Notes: generated from the letters alone by a model not told the origin. A stretch of DNA of 64,000 nt from Bacteroidota bacterium (GCA_018266575.1 JAFEAE010000023.1:620001-684000), one strand, 5' to 3'. Positions 8,614 to 17,562 are shown, numbered from the stretch's first letter. Program-made: numbers and translations.

Positions 8614-9387
8614 ATGTTAAAATCAACGTTAATCAGGGCCGTAGAAGAAGGCGCAAAAGTGATGCAGCAATTCTTTCATTCCGATTTCAAAATTTCCAAT
8701 AAAGAAGGTGTAAATAATTTAGTGACCGAAGCAGACCACGCTTCAGAAAAAGCCATTTTCGAAGTAATTAAAAATGAGTGTCCCGATCATTTTATTCTGA
8801 GCGAAGAAGCAGGGGAGATCGTTACAGATTCAACCTACAAATGGATTGTTGATCCGATCGATGGTACCGTGAATTTTGCAAATGGAATTCCGATATGTTG
8901 TGTTTCTGTAGGGTTGGAACATGAGGGCGAAATGATGATGGGTGCTGTATATAACCCATTCATCAACGAATTTTATTTTGCACAAAAAGGTTTTGGCGCT
9001 TCTCTCAATGATAATAAAATACAGGTGAGTGATGAATCTTCTGTATTGAAATCCTGTTTGGTTACCGGTTTTCCATACACCTACCTTGATAATCCAAATG
9101 GCCCGCTGGAAGTTTTTTCACGGTTGATACGCAAAGGTGTTCCCGTGCGCAGGCTTGGATCTGCGGCTATGGATCTGTGTTGGGTTGCTGCCGGGAGGTT
9201 TGATGGTTTTTATGAACATAAATTGCAGGCATGGGACAGCGCAGCAGGTTTTTTAATTGTTGAAGAAGCGGGTGGAAAGGTCACTGATTTTTCAGGAAAA
9301 AAATATTCACCCTATCAACCGCACATTGCAGCAAGCAACGGAAAAATCCATGATGAGTTACTGAAATGGATCAATAATGAAATGTGA
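8614..9387 (+). CDS. suhB: Inositol monophosphatase family protein
   Basis: The 257-residue Mg-dependent phosphatase has the family signatures: the metal-binding Glu in LSEEAGE (about residue 68), WIVDPIDGTVNFANGIP (about 88-104, with the Asp-Pro-Ile-Asp-Gly metal/phosphate loop) and WDSAAGFLIVEEAGG (about 210-224). It dephosphorylates inositol-1-phosphate or similar small phosphates. The ATG at 8614 sits right behind a promoter box, which fixes the start. The stop codon runs straight into the inverted repeat around the four-helix-bundle gene. Exact substrate cannot be read from sequence. Confidence 0.93.
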   Translation: MLKSTLIRAVEEGAKVMQQFFHSDFKISNKEGVNNLVTEADHASEKAIFEVIKNECPDHFILSEEAGEIVTDSTYKWIVDPIDGTVNFANGIPICCVSVGLEHEGEMMMGAVYNPFINEFYFAQKGFGASLNDNKIQVSDESSVLKSCLVTGFPYTYLDNPNGPLEVFSRLIRKGVPVRRLGSAAMDLCWVAAGRFDGFYEHKLQAWDSAAGFLIVEEAGGKVTDFSGKKYSPYQPHIAASNGKIHDELLKWINNEM

Positions 9388-9394
9388 GATGAGT

Positions 9395-9810
9395 GATGTG
9401 AGATGTACGATGTATAGCACCAAAATAATTAAACCCGCTCTATGAATGCAGAAGAAATAAAGATGAGAACTAAACAGTTTTCCATTGATGTGGCATCTTT
9501 GACTCTTAAGTTAGAAAGAAATGATTTGAATAGAAATTATAATAATCGATTAATCCGGTCCAGTAGTTCCGTAGGCGCAAATTATCGTGCTACGCGACGG
9601 GCAAAATCAAAAGCAGATTTTATAAATAAATTGAAGATTGTTGAAGAAGAGTTGGACGAGAGTTTGTTCTTTCTCGAATTGCTATACGAGTTTAATAATT
9701 CCCAACAGGAGTTTATTAACCGGATTCATAGTGAAGGGGAACAGTTGTTAAAGATAATCGTAGCAACAATAAACACATTACGAAGCTGAACAAATCGTAC
9801 ATCTCACATC
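9395..9810. repeat. Inverted repeat pair enclosing the four-helix-bundle ORF
   Basis: GATGTGAGATGTACGAT at 9395-9411 and its exact reverse complement at 9794-9810 flank the ORF at 9442-9789. The left arm begins 8 bases after the suhB stop and the right arm 5 bases after the stop of the enclosed ORF. The right side repeats the word ATCGTACAT a second time (about 9815-9823). The arrangement is that of a short cassette bounded by a potential long-range stem between suhB and thiL. Confidence 0.7.
9442..9789 (+). CDS. Four-helix-bundle protein (S23/23S-rRNA intervening-sequence type)
   Basis: The 115-residue protein matches the IVP/S23 four-helix-bundle family: RTKQFSIDVASLTLKL, the hallmark NRLIRSSSSVGANYRATRRA (about residues 36-55) and FINKLKIVEEELDESLFFLELL. 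The family was first found in intervening sequences inside 23S rRNA genes, and relatives act as accessory (Avd-like) proteins of diversity-generating retroelements. Here there is no rRNA gene and no reverse transcriptase; the ORF stands alone between suhB and thiL, framed by 17-bp perfect inverted repeats. Function is unknown. The basic central segment and family history suggest RNA binding, which is inference. Confidence 0.88.
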   Translation: MNAEEIKMRTKQFSIDVASLTLKLERNDLNRNYNNRLIRSSSSVGANYRATRRAKSKADFINKLKIVEEELDESLFFLELLYEFNNSQQEFINRIHSEGEQLLKIIVATINTLRS

Positions 9811-9832
9811 ACACATCGTACATATAATTATT

Positions 9833-10867
9833 ATGGAACAGCGAACTGAAATATCTTCTCTCGGTGAATTCGGATTGATCGAACATCTTACTAAGAATAT
9901 TGAGTTACAAAATGCATCTACGGTTGTTGGTGTTGGTGATGATGCGGCAGTGATCGACCATTTCGGAAAACAAACAGTGATCACAACAGATTTGCTCATT
10001 GAAAATGTACATTTCGATTTGATGTACACTCCGTTAAAACATCTCGGTTATAAAAGCGTTGTTGTGAACCTGAGTGATGTATATGCAATGAATGCAACGC
10101 CAACGCAAATAACACTTAGCCTCGGTATCAGCAATCGCTTCAGTGTAGAAGCATTGGATGAATTTTATGAAGGCGTTTATGCAGCCTGCGAAAAATACGG
10201 AGTTGACCTTGTTGGTGGCGACACGGCCTCTTCTCAAAAAGGGTTTATCATTTCAGTAACAGCGATCGGTGAAGTTGCGCCGGATAAATTTGTAAAAAGA
10301 AGTACTGCAAAAAAAGGCGATCTGATCTGTTGCAGCGGAGACCTTGGCGCAGCATATCTTGGTTTGATCTTTTTGGAGAGAGAGAAAAAAATCTTTTTGG
10401 AAACACCAACTGTTAAACCAGATCTTGAAGGAGAACAATATGTTATTGGAAGATTATTAAAGCCCGAAGCAAGAAAAGATATCATTGAATTCTTTGAAAC
10501 ATCTTCCATCACGCCTACTGCAATGATGGATATCAGTGACGGGTTGAGCTCCGAAATTTTGCATATATGCAAAGACAGTGAATTGGGTTGTGTGCTGTAT
10601 GAAGAAAAAATACCAATAGCAGAAGAAACACGTAACGCAGCTTTTAAATTTGAACTTGACCCGACGGCTTGTGCATTAAGCGGCGGCGAAGATTATGAAT
10701 TGTTATTTACGATTCCGCAAAGCGACCACGAGAAAATTGTTTTGAACGAGCAGATCAGTGTGATCGGTTATATGACAGAGCCGGAAAAGGGCAGCAAGAT
10801 CATTACAAAAGGCGGAAATACATTTGATATTACCGCGCAGGGATGGAATGCGTTTAATTCAAAATAA
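9833..10867 (+). CDS. thiL: Thiamine-monophosphate kinase
   Basis: The 344-residue ATP-grasp-unrelated PurM-like kinase converts thiamine monophosphate to thiamine pyrophosphate. Signatures are the N-terminal EFGLIEHLTKNI, VGVGDDAAVI (about residues 32-41), TTDLLIENVHFD, NLSDVYAMNATP, the LVGGDTASS metal/phosphate loop (about 124-132), MDISDGLSSEI and ALSGGEDYELLFT. Length is that of a complete enzyme. No other thi genes are nearby. A hairpin terminator follows. Confidence 0.95.
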   Translation: MEQRTEISSLGEFGLIEHLTKNIELQNASTVVGVGDDAAVIDHFGKQTVITTDLLIENVHFDLMYTPLKHLGYKSVVVNLSDVYAMNATPTQITLSLGISNRFSVEALDEFYEGVYAACEKYGVDLVGGDTASSQKGFIISVTAIGEVAPDKFVKRSTAKKGDLICCSGDLGAAYLGLIFLEREKKIFLETPTVKPDLEGEQYVIGRLLKPEARKDIIEFFETSSITPTAMMDISDGLSSEILHICKDSELGCVLYEEKIPIAEETRNAAFKFELDPTACALSGGEDYELLFTIPQSDHEKIVLNEQISVIGYMTEPEKGSKIITKGGNTFDITAQGWNAFNSK

Positions 10868-10878
10868 ATTAACCTGGC

Positions 10879-10903
10879 CCGCGTTTTATATAATGCGGTT
10901 TTT
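10879..10903 (+). terminator. Terminator after thiL
   Basis: CCGCGTT pairs with AATGCGG (one G-T pair) around a TTATAT loop, followed by TTTTT. It starts 12 bases after the thiL stop. Confidence 0.6.
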
Positions 10904-10932
10904 GAAATGCTGAAACCCGGAATAATTTCCTG

Positions 10933-12432
10933 ATGAGAAATGTTTTTTACTTTATTTTTTTGGTGCTTTTTTCTTTTTCGTGCAATACGGGTAAAGATGC
11001 ATTTGATCCCAATAAAAAATATTCCCAGCAACAACTAAAGCAGGATTATACTATTTTCAGAAATATCCTGCAGGATTCTCACCCAAGTTTGTATTGGTAC
11101 ACTACAAAAGACAGCTTAAAACATTATTTTGACAGCGGATATGCAAGCATCAAAGATTCCATGACATTACCGCAATTCAGGTCGCTGTTGAGTTATACGA
11201 TTTCGAAAATAAATTGCGGGCACACTTCTGTACGATACTCAAAAAAATACACCAGGTACCTGGATACCGCAAAACAAAAATTATTTCCATTAAGCCTTAA
11301 AATATGGCCCGATACAATGGTAGTGGCAATCAACCTTAACCGGAAAGATTCTGTATTAAAACGAGGTGTCGTTATTACAAAAATAAACGGACTATCCCAG
11401 CAGCAACTTACAGATTCGATATTTAATTATGTGGTCAGGGATGGATATAACCTTACCGGAAAATACCAGACATTAAGCAACGATTTTACTTTCGGAAGCT
11501 GGTACAAAAATATTTTCGGGTTGAAAGACACGTTGGATATTTTTTATTTAGACAGCGCCGGTAACGAAAAAGAAATATTTACGCCATTATACGATCCAAA
11601 AGGTGATACCATAAAAATAGAACGGCGTTCTGTTGTGCAGGAGTTAAAACGCCGGCACAGGCCAAAGCCCTTGAGAAAGCTGATATTCTATCGCAATCTT
11701 GAGATAGACACTGTTTACAGTACGGCATTTATGACCGTGAATACTTTTGCTGCAGGGTATCATCTGAAAAACTTTTTCCGTTATTCATTCAAAACACTCA
11801 AAGAAAAAAATATTAAAAACCTTGTTATCGACCTTCGTTCAAATGGCGGTGGCGAAACAACAAACTCAACGATGCTTACGCGGTTTATAATCGACAAAAA
11901 ATTTAAACTGGCAGATTCCCTGTATGCAATTAGCAGGCACAGCGAATATGACAGGTATATCAGCAAGAGTTTTTTATATCGTGTGTTCATGATGTTTGCA
12001 ACAAAGAAAAAAGATGATGGCAAATATCATTATGGCTATTTTGAGCGGCACTATTATCAGCCCAAATCAGAAAATCATTATAACGGAGAGGTTTATGTGT
12101 TGATTGGTGGAAATTCTTTTTCTGCCGCAACTTTGTTTGCCGGTGCTATCAAAGGTCAAAAAAATGTAACCTTGATCGGCGAAGAAACCGGTGGTGGTAA
12201 TTACGGTAACACAGCATGGATAATACCTGATGTAACATTACCCAATACAAAAATGCGTTTCCGGTTACCGAAATTCAGGTTGGTGATCAATAAAGAGGTA
12301 ATCAAAAACGGGCGAGGGATAATGCCCGATGTATTAGTTGTTCCTTCAACAGAAGCCATCCGGAAAGGAATTGATTTTAAAGCAGCCAAAGCAAAAGAGT
12401 TAATCCGGGAAAGAGCTGCACAAAATCCATAA
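10933..12432 (+). CDS. S41 family peptidase, lipoprotein
   Basis: The 499-residue protein has a lipoprotein signal (MRNVFYFIFLVLFSFSCN, lipidated Cys about residue 17). A helical N-terminal region with DYTIFRNILQDSHPSLYWYT is typical of Bacteroidota S41 proteins, and a degenerate PDZ-like middle (GVVITKINGLSQQQL) follows. The C-terminal tail-specific protease fold contains NLVIDLRSNGGGE (about 295-307) and the nucleophile serine in GGNSFSAATLFAG (about 392-404), then EETGGGNYG. The expected location is the outer-membrane periplasmic face. Substrate unknown. The next gene, encoding a thioredoxin-fold protein, follows after 47 bases on the same strand. Confidence 0.9.
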   Translation: MRNVFYFIFLVLFSFSCNTGKDAFDPNKKYSQQQLKQDYTIFRNILQDSHPSLYWYTTKDSLKHYFDSGYASIKDSMTLPQFRSLLSYTISKINCGHTSVRYSKKYTRYLDTAKQKLFPLSLKIWPDTMVVAINLNRKDSVLKRGVVITKINGLSQQQLTDSIFNYVVRDGYNLTGKYQTLSNDFTFGSWYKNIFGLKDTLDIFYLDSAGNEKEIFTPLYDPKGDTIKIERRSVVQELKRRHRPKPLRKLIFYRNLEIDTVYSTAFMTVNTFAAGYHLKNFFRYSFKTLKEKNIKNLVIDLRSNGGGETTNSTMLTRFIIDKKFKLADSLYAISRHSEYDRYISKSFLYRVFMMFATKKKDDGKYHYGYFERHYYQPKSENHYNGEVYVLIGGNSFSAATLFAGAIKGQKNVTLIGEETGGGNYGNTAWIIPDVTLPNTKMRFRLPKFRLVINKEVIKNGRGIMPDVLVVPSTEAIRKGIDFKAAKAKELIRERAAQNP

Positions 12433-12479
12433 ATGTTTGTGAACTTTACTATCTCGAAACTGTTTAACAAAAAAAGGTC

Positions 12480-12977
12480 ATGCGATTTCCGAAAAAATTA
12501 GTGGCAGTATTTTGTTTTTTATGCATCGCGATCGTTGCGGAAGCACAGTCTGCATTATCAACGGCAACATTGCGGAATATGAAAAATGTTGTTGCGCCAT
12601 TTTCAACCATCACAAAAAAAGATTCACTGATACTGATATGCTTCTGGGCAACATCATCTGATGAAAGTATAAATGAATTAAATGCGATAAATGCAAAGAT
12701 CGAGCAGTGGAAAGAGGCAGTGAAATTCAGGATGATGGCTGTTTCCGTTGATGAAGGAAAAGCTGCAAATAAAGTACGACCGACAATAAATATGAACGGA
12801 TGGACATTTGAAGTGTTTGTTGACATCAACGGCGACCTGCGAAAGGCAGTAAATGCAAATAATCTTCCACAGGCTATGATCATAAAAGGAGATAAGGTAG
12901 TATATCAGCAATCTGGTTTTGAACCTGGAAGCGAAAACTATTTGCTACAGAAATTACAGGCTATTGCCCGCGAATGA
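12480..12977 (+). CDS. Exported thioredoxin-fold protein without active-site cysteines
   Basis: The 165-residue protein has a signal peptide ending VAEAQ. LILICFWATSSDESINEL matches the TlpA/thioredoxin strand plus active-site segment, where redox-active members read W-C-x-x-C; here the positions read W-A-T-S-S-D and both cysteines are absent. KFRMMAVSVDE and the cis-proline region NLPQAMIIKGDKVVYQQSGF confirm the fold. It therefore cannot act as a thiol oxidoreductase. A binding or chaperone-like role is possible. It probably shares a transcript with the upstream S41 peptidase gene (47-base gap). Confidence 0.8.
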   Translation: MRFPKKLVAVFCFLCIAIVAEAQSALSTATLRNMKNVVAPFSTITKKDSLILICFWATSSDESINELNAINAKIEQWKEAVKFRMMAVSVDEGKAANKVRPTINMNGWTFEVFVDINGDLRKAVNANNLPQAMIIKGDKVVYQQSGFEPGSENYLLQKLQAIARE

Positions 12978-13033
12978 AATAGCTGTTGATAATTTATTCT
13001 TCTCATCTTTCTGGTCAACCACTCATCGCTTCG

Positions 13034-13041
13034 TAACTTGC
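13034..13041 (+). promoter_or_regulatory. -7-like box TAACTTGC, four bases before the uvrD ATG
   Basis: TAACTTGC deviates from TAnnTTTG in its last bases but ends exactly four bases before the ATG at 13046, the same spacing as at suhB and the AraC gene. Confidence 0.4.
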
Positions 13042-13045
13042 AACC

Positions 13046-15379
13046 ATGATCGATTATCTCAAAGATTTAAATGAGCAGCAACGTGAAGCTGTTACCCATA
13101 TTGACGGCCCGCTAATGATTGTTGCCGGCGCAGGAAGCGGAAAAACAAAAGTACTTACCACACGTATCGCACACCTGATGGCAAAAGGTGTTGATGCATT
13201 TAATATTCTTGCATTGACATTTACAAATAAGGCGGCGAAAGAAATGAAAGAGCGTGTGGAAAAAATTTTAGGCAATTCGGAAGCACGCAATTTGTACATC
13301 GGCACTTTTCACAGCGTTTTTGCACGCATACTTCGCACTGAAGCGCCACATATAGGTTATCCGAATAACTTCACGATCTACGATACTGATGATGCAAAAA
13401 GTGTGGTCAAAACAGTAGTGAATGAATTAAACCTTGATGACAAGCATTACAAACCTTCTACTGTGTATAACAGGATCAGCAGTGCAAAAAATGCATTGGT
13501 GAGCCCTGCAGAATATGCCACGGATTATTATATACAGCAGGAAGATATGCGAAGCAACCGTCCGGCTATTGCACAGATCTATGACGCATATACAAAACGT
13601 TGTTTCAAAAACGGCGCGATGGATTTCGATGACCTGCTGTTGAAATTTTATGAGTTATTAAAAACATCTCCCGAAGCACTTAGCAAATACCAGCGCAAAT
13701 TCAAATACATTATGATCGATGAATACCAGGATACAAACCCGGCGCAATATGAGATCATAAAATTACTTGGCGCCATGCATGAAAATGTTTGTGTAGTAGG
13801 AGATGATGCACAAAGCATTTATAGCTTTCGTGGGGCAACCATTGAAAATATTTTACAATTCCAGAAAGATTATGATGATGTAAAAGTGGTAAAGCTTGAA
13901 CAGAATTACCGCAGCACACAAAATATTTTACACGTTGCCAATTCAGTGATCAGTAATAACAAAGGGCAGATCGAAAAGAAATTGTTTACTGAAAACGGGC
14001 AAGGTGAAAAAATAAAATTGGTGCGCACGATGACGGATAATGATGAAGGCAAATATGTTGCAGACACTATCCAGGAACAGAAGCTACGCAACCATTTCAG
14101 CAATCGCGATTTTGCAATTTTATACAGAACAAATTCGCAGAGCCGTGCATTTGAAGAAAGTTTGCGAAGGATGGGGATTGCATACATTATTTATGGAGGT
14201 ATTAGTTTCTATATGCGCAAGGAAATAAAAGATTTTATCGCTTACCTCCGCGTGATCATGAACCCAAGAGATGAGGAATCACTCAAGCGCATTATTAATT
14301 TACCTGCAAGGGGAATTGGAAAGACTTCTGTCGATAGGGCTATACTCGCCGCGAATGAAAATAATATTTCTTTCTGGGAAGTACTGGAACGTGCAAAAGA
14401 ATTCGGTTACAAAGCCGGAACATTAGAAGCGATCGACAATTTTGTGTTGATGATAAAAAGTTTTGCAAGCATGCTGGAAACTAAAAATGCGTATGAAGTA
14501 GCGATGCATGTTGGAAAGCAAACCAATTTTGTGAAGGAACTTTTCAACGACAAAACAACTGAAGGGTTAGCAAAATATGAAAACGTGCAGGAATTGTTGA
14601 ACTCCATAAAAGAATTTACAGAACGCCCCGACGAAGATGGTGTGTTAGATAGTGATGCAAAAAATCTTGGAAATTATTTGCAACAGATAACATTATTAAC
14701 TGACGCTGACGATAAAGACCCGAATTCAGATACCGTAAAATTAATGACCATTCATGCAGCAAAAGGTTTGGAGTTCAGTTGTGTGTTTGCTGCCGGTTTG
14801 GAAGAAATGCTTTTCCCAAATGCACTTTCCATTAATAGTCGCGAAGAGCTGGAAGAAGAACGCAGGTTGTTTTATGTAGTAATCACAAGGGCGAAGAAAA
14901 ATTTATGGATCACGTATGCAAATACGCGTTATCGTTTTGGTAACCTTGTACAAAATGAACCAAGTCGTTTTATTGAAGAAATTCCATTAGAGTTCATGGA
15001 TAAAAGTTTTGCCGGTGGCGGAATAAAAAATCAAAGCTCCCTTGGCTTTGGAAACGCTGGTTCAGCTTATGAAAGAATGAACCGGGGATTTGGGCAGTCG
15101 TCGGACAATAGACAACGGTCATCGGAAAGCAAGCCTGGATATCTTTCAACTGCAACCAAAAAACCACAAACTGTTGAGCATGTTCCTTCAAAAGATTTTG
15201 TGGCAAGTGATACTTCTAATCTGCAAGCCGGGCAAAAAGTGGAACATCAGAAATTTGGGTTCGGAGAAGTAATAAAAATGGAAGGTTCGGAGCACAACCC
15301 GATCGCAACCGTAAAATTTGAATTGAATGGTGAGAAAAAAATTATGTTGAATTATGCAAAGCTGAGGATTGTGGAATAA
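13046..15379 (+). CDS. uvrD: UvrD/PcrA-type ATP-dependent DNA helicase
   Basis: The 777-residue superfamily 1A helicase unwinds DNA 3' to 5' in nucleotide-excision and mismatch repair. Motifs in order: Q-motif LNEQQREAV, Walker A GAGSGKT (28-34), Ia ALTFTNKAAKEM, Walker B MIDEYQDTNPAQ (about 226-237), III GDDAQSIYSFRGA, IV LEQNYRST, V TIHAAKGLEFSCVF (about 567-580) and VI EERRLFYVVITRAKKNL. A roughly 110-residue low-complexity linker leads to a C-terminal SH3-like domain (GQKVEHQKFGFGEVIKMEG), characteristic of UvrD/PcrA. It converges on the next gene with a 3-base gap. The choice between uvrD and pcrA as a name is arbitrary here. Confidence 0.94.
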   Translation: MIDYLKDLNEQQREAVTHIDGPLMIVAGAGSGKTKVLTTRIAHLMAKGVDAFNILALTFTNKAAKEMKERVEKILGNSEARNLYIGTFHSVFARILRTEAPHIGYPNNFTIYDTDDAKSVVKTVVNELNLDDKHYKPSTVYNRISSAKNALVSPAEYATDYYIQQEDMRSNRPAIAQIYDAYTKRCFKNGAMDFDDLLLKFYELLKTSPEALSKYQRKFKYIMIDEYQDTNPAQYEIIKLLGAMHENVCVVGDDAQSIYSFRGATIENILQFQKDYDDVKVVKLEQNYRSTQNILHVANSVISNNKGQIEKKLFTENGQGEKIKLVRTMTDNDEGKYVADTIQEQKLRNHFSNRDFAILYRTNSQSRAFEESLRRMGIAYIIYGGISFYMRKEIKDFIAYLRVIMNPRDEESLKRIINLPARGIGKTSVDRAILAANENNISFWEVLERAKEFGYKAGTLEAIDNFVLMIKSFASMLETKNAYEVAMHVGKQTNFVKELFNDKTTEGLAKYENVQELLNSIKEFTERPDEDGVLDSDAKNLGNYLQQITLLTDADDKDPNSDTVKLMTIHAAKGLEFSCVFAAGLEEMLFPNALSINSREELEEERRLFYVVITRAKKNLWITYANTRYRFGNLVQNEPSRFIEEIPLEFMDKSFAGGGIKNQSSLGFGNAGSAYERMNRGFGQSSDNRQRSSESKPGYLSTATKKPQTVEHVPSKDFVASDTSNLQAGQKVEHQKFGFGEVIKMEGSEHNPIATVKFELNGEKKIMLNYAKLRIVE

Positions 15380-15382
15380 GAA

Positions 15383-15736
15383 TCACTTCACTGCGCTTTT
15401 TAACTCTTCCACATTTTTCTTTTCACTTCCTATAAAAATTTTTTTGTTGAGTATAACAACAGGGCGTTTGAGGAATGTGTATTCTTTCAAAATAAAATCG
15501 CGGTAATCTCTTTCTGTAAGCTTCTTGTCTTTCAGTTTTAATTCTTTATACTTTATTGCTCGCCGGCTGAACAATGCTTCATAACTTCCGGCAAGCGATT
15601 TCATTTCTTCCAATTGTGTTGGGGTGATGTGCTCTGTTTTTATATCCTGCAATTGAAAGCCTTTATTTTTTGCATCAATGTCTTTTAAAATTGCATTGCA
15701 GGTATCACATGTAGAAAGGCAATAAATTTTTTTCAC
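15383..15736 (-). CDS. ArsC/Spx-family thioredoxin-fold protein
   Basis: The 117-residue protein matches the ArsC/Spx/YffB family: strand and active-site loop KKIYCLSTCDTCNAIL (CxxC at residues 10-13), YEALFSRRAIKYKEL, RDFILKEYTFLKRPVVI and FIGSEKKNVEEL. Start codon is GTG at 15736. It lacks the multi-Arg pattern needed for secure assignment as a glutaredoxin-coupled arsenate reductase. In Bacteroidota such genes are usually annotated as arsenate reductase family proteins of unknown function. No ars genes are present nearby. Confidence 0.85.
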   Translation of the reverse strand: MKKIYCLSTCDTCNAILKDIDAKNKGFQLQDIKTEHITPTQLEEMKSLAGSYEALFSRRAIKYKELKLKDKKLTERDYRDFILKEYTFLKRPVVILNKKIFIGSEKKNVEELKSAVK

Positions 15737-15773
15737 GCTGGTGCGGAACGTTTTATTAGTTCACGCTGCAATA

Positions 15774-16568
15774 TTAATTCCCGCCAGGATTAAAATAATA
15801 AATAAATTTTATTCCGGCATAGTAATATGTATCATTCTTTTTAGGATTGCCTCTTATCTTTCCATCCCGTGGTATAACTCCATCTAAATTCCGGAAAGCC
15901 ATTTCTGTTGCCTTGCTTCCTTTAGCTTCAAGTAATGTGCCATAGTTAACATAGGTTTTGCTAACATCATCCAAATAATCGGTATATAATTTCCTGAAAT
16001 TTAGTTCTAACGCAAGGTCAATGTCAGAACTGATCTTTTTCTTCACACCAATACCAAACGGAACACAAAATTGATTAAGTGAATATTGTTTTCTTGCAGG
16101 GTAAGCAGCAAGCCCTTCTCCTTCTGTGCTTAATGGGCGCAAATATATTTTATTACTGTTGCTGTCATAAGCATAAGGATTAAAATGAAAATACCCGACG
16201 CCAAAAAAAACATACGGGTATAAGTCATATGTTTCCGAAGAAAAAATATTTATCTCCATGCACAATGTGCTTTCAAAAATATTTGACTGAAAACTAAGAT
16301 TTCGATTTTTAAAATCAGGTTTACTGCTATACTTGTCATTGCCACTTACGCTGGCTTGCAAAAGCCCCAGGCGTAGAGCAAAATAATCATTTAGCTGGTA
16401 GCGGAGATTTGCACCGTAAGCTGCATGCCAGGTTTTAGTATCAATTAATTTTGAGGTTAGATCCCCGTTATAACCCGATACACCTGCTATTATTTCTCCC
16501 TGAAAGGTATGATCCTGCGCATGGCAGATATTAACGATAAGAATACCGATAAAGAAAATTCTTTTCAT
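15774..16568 (-). CDS. DUF6089 family outer-membrane beta-barrel protein
   Basis: The 264-residue exported protein (signal MKRIFFIGILIVNICHAQ) has a repeating pattern of amphipathic strands with aromatic ends (FALRLGLLQASVSG, LYPYVFFGVGYFHFNPYA, YYYAGIKFIYYFN). EIIAGVSGYNGDLT near the N-terminus and the GVGYFHFNPYA core are marks of DUF6089, a Bacteroidota-specific porin-like family. It ends on a typical C-terminal barrel strand with Phe. Role unknown. It sits 37 bases upstream of the ArsC/Spx-like gene on the same strand. Confidence 0.85.
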   Translation of the reverse strand: MKRIFFIGILIVNICHAQDHTFQGEIIAGVSGYNGDLTSKLIDTKTWHAAYGANLRYQLNDYFALRLGLLQASVSGNDKYSSKPDFKNRNLSFQSNIFESTLCMEINIFSSETYDLYPYVFFGVGYFHFNPYAYDSNSNKIYLRPLSTEGEGLAAYPARKQYSLNQFCVPFGIGVKKKISSDIDLALELNFRKLYTDYLDDVSKTYVNYGTLLEAKGSKATEMAFRNLDGVIPRDGKIRGNPKKNDTYYYAGIKFIYYFNPGGN

Positions 16569-16810
16569 GGCTGAGACACTAAGTGATTAAATAAATGTAA
16601 AAGGATTTATCTCCTCGGATTTTTCACTGGTAGGAAATTCATGAATTCTAATGGGGTGGTTAGAACCTCTAAAATACTCTTTTTTAATTGTAATCAAAAT
16701 ACCCTTAACCGGTTTGTATTATTTCTTTGCAAGAGAAGTTGTTAATCAGCAAAATATGAATATTTTAAAAGCGATTTTTTGCTTAATTTCCTTTCTGAAA
16801 GTGATGTAAC

Positions 16811-17236
16811 ATGAAAAAAATACTGTTTTGTTTCCTGCTGATTATTACCTCAATAATCACCTTTGCACAATCTGTGGATGAAAAAGCAATTCAAAAACTA
16901 ATGCAAAAACAAGCTGCTGCATGGAACAGCGGAAATATAGACGAATTCATGAAAGGTTACTGGCAAAATGATTCGCTGATGTTTATCGGCCACGGCGGGA
17001 TCACCTACGGATACAAAAACACACTTGATAATTACAAGAAGAATTATGACAGTAAAGAAAAAATGGGGACGCTGTTTTTTTCTGATGTGAAAATGAAAAA
17101 GCTTTCCGCAGATTATTATTTCATAGTTGGAAAATGGTTATTAAAAAGAATTGGTGGAGATATCGGTGGGTATTATACGTTATTGTTCAGAAAAATAAAC
17201 GGGCAATGGGTTATTGTGTGTGACCATACAAGTTGA
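16811..17236 (+). CDS. Exported NTF2-like protein (DUF4440/SnoaL type)
   Basis: The 141-residue protein has a cleavable signal (MKKILFCFLLIITSIITFAQ) followed by a cone-shaped NTF2-like domain: KAIQKLMQKQAAAWNSGNID, FMKGYWQNDSLMFIGHGG, TYGYKNTLDNYKK and YTLLFRKINGQWVIVCDHTS. The pattern AWNSGDxxxFM..Y is typical of the periplasmic DUF4440 set of Bacteroidota. Such domains bind small ligands or act as enzymes. The specific function cannot be read here. Its surroundings give no operon. Confidence 0.85.
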   Translation: MKKILFCFLLIITSIITFAQSVDEKAIQKLMQKQAAAWNSGNIDEFMKGYWQNDSLMFIGHGGITYGYKNTLDNYKKNYDSKEKMGTLFFSDVKMKKLSADYYFIVGKWLLKRIGGDIGGYYTLLFRKINGQWVIVCDHTS

Positions 17237-17325
17237 TTGCTGAGCGATGATCATTGTTCGTTGATTGATGGACGAGTAAGGAATGTGAATTACGATATTT
17301 TCTTAGCACATAACTCTTATATATA

Positions 17326-17562
17326 CTACCCATGAGGAAATTTTCTCTTCCAGGTTTTATAATAGAACCAGATTAATGCTGCGAGGCTGATAATAAAAAA
17401 GCAATAGAAAAAAATATTCCCCACAGAAATTTTTTCATTGATCTCCATCATGCCCAAAAAAATCCCGAAAGTCATATTCAGCATTAACCAGAAAAGCCCT
17501 ATAAAAAGTGAAAGAAGAATTTTCTTCAAAAAAAGTTTTGCTTCGGGTTCCATGCCTGGCAT
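17326..17562 (-). CDS. Small two-TM membrane protein
   Basis: The 78-residue protein starts MPGMEPEAKLFLKK and has two hydrophobic segments (about residues 15-37 and 48-66) with a basic C-terminus (KTWKRKFPHG). A second ATG at 17553 (MEPEAKL) is an equally good start. No catalytic motif. It lies downstream of the GH25 lysozyme gene on the same strand and may be transcribed with another gene, but I cannot assign a role. Confidence 0.7.
   Translation of the reverse strand: MPGMEPEAKLFLKKILLSLFIGLFWLMLNMTFGIFLGMMEINEKISVGNIFFYCFFIISLAALIWFYYKTWKRKFPHG

Noticed and set aside
9395..9810. Diversity-generating retroelement
   Set aside because: The four-helix-bundle protein resembles Avd, but there is no reverse transcriptase, template repeat or variable C-type-lectin target in the window.
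15383..15736. Arsenic resistance operon
   Set aside because: Only an ArsC/Spx-like gene is present; no arsB, arsR or acr3 in the surroundings.
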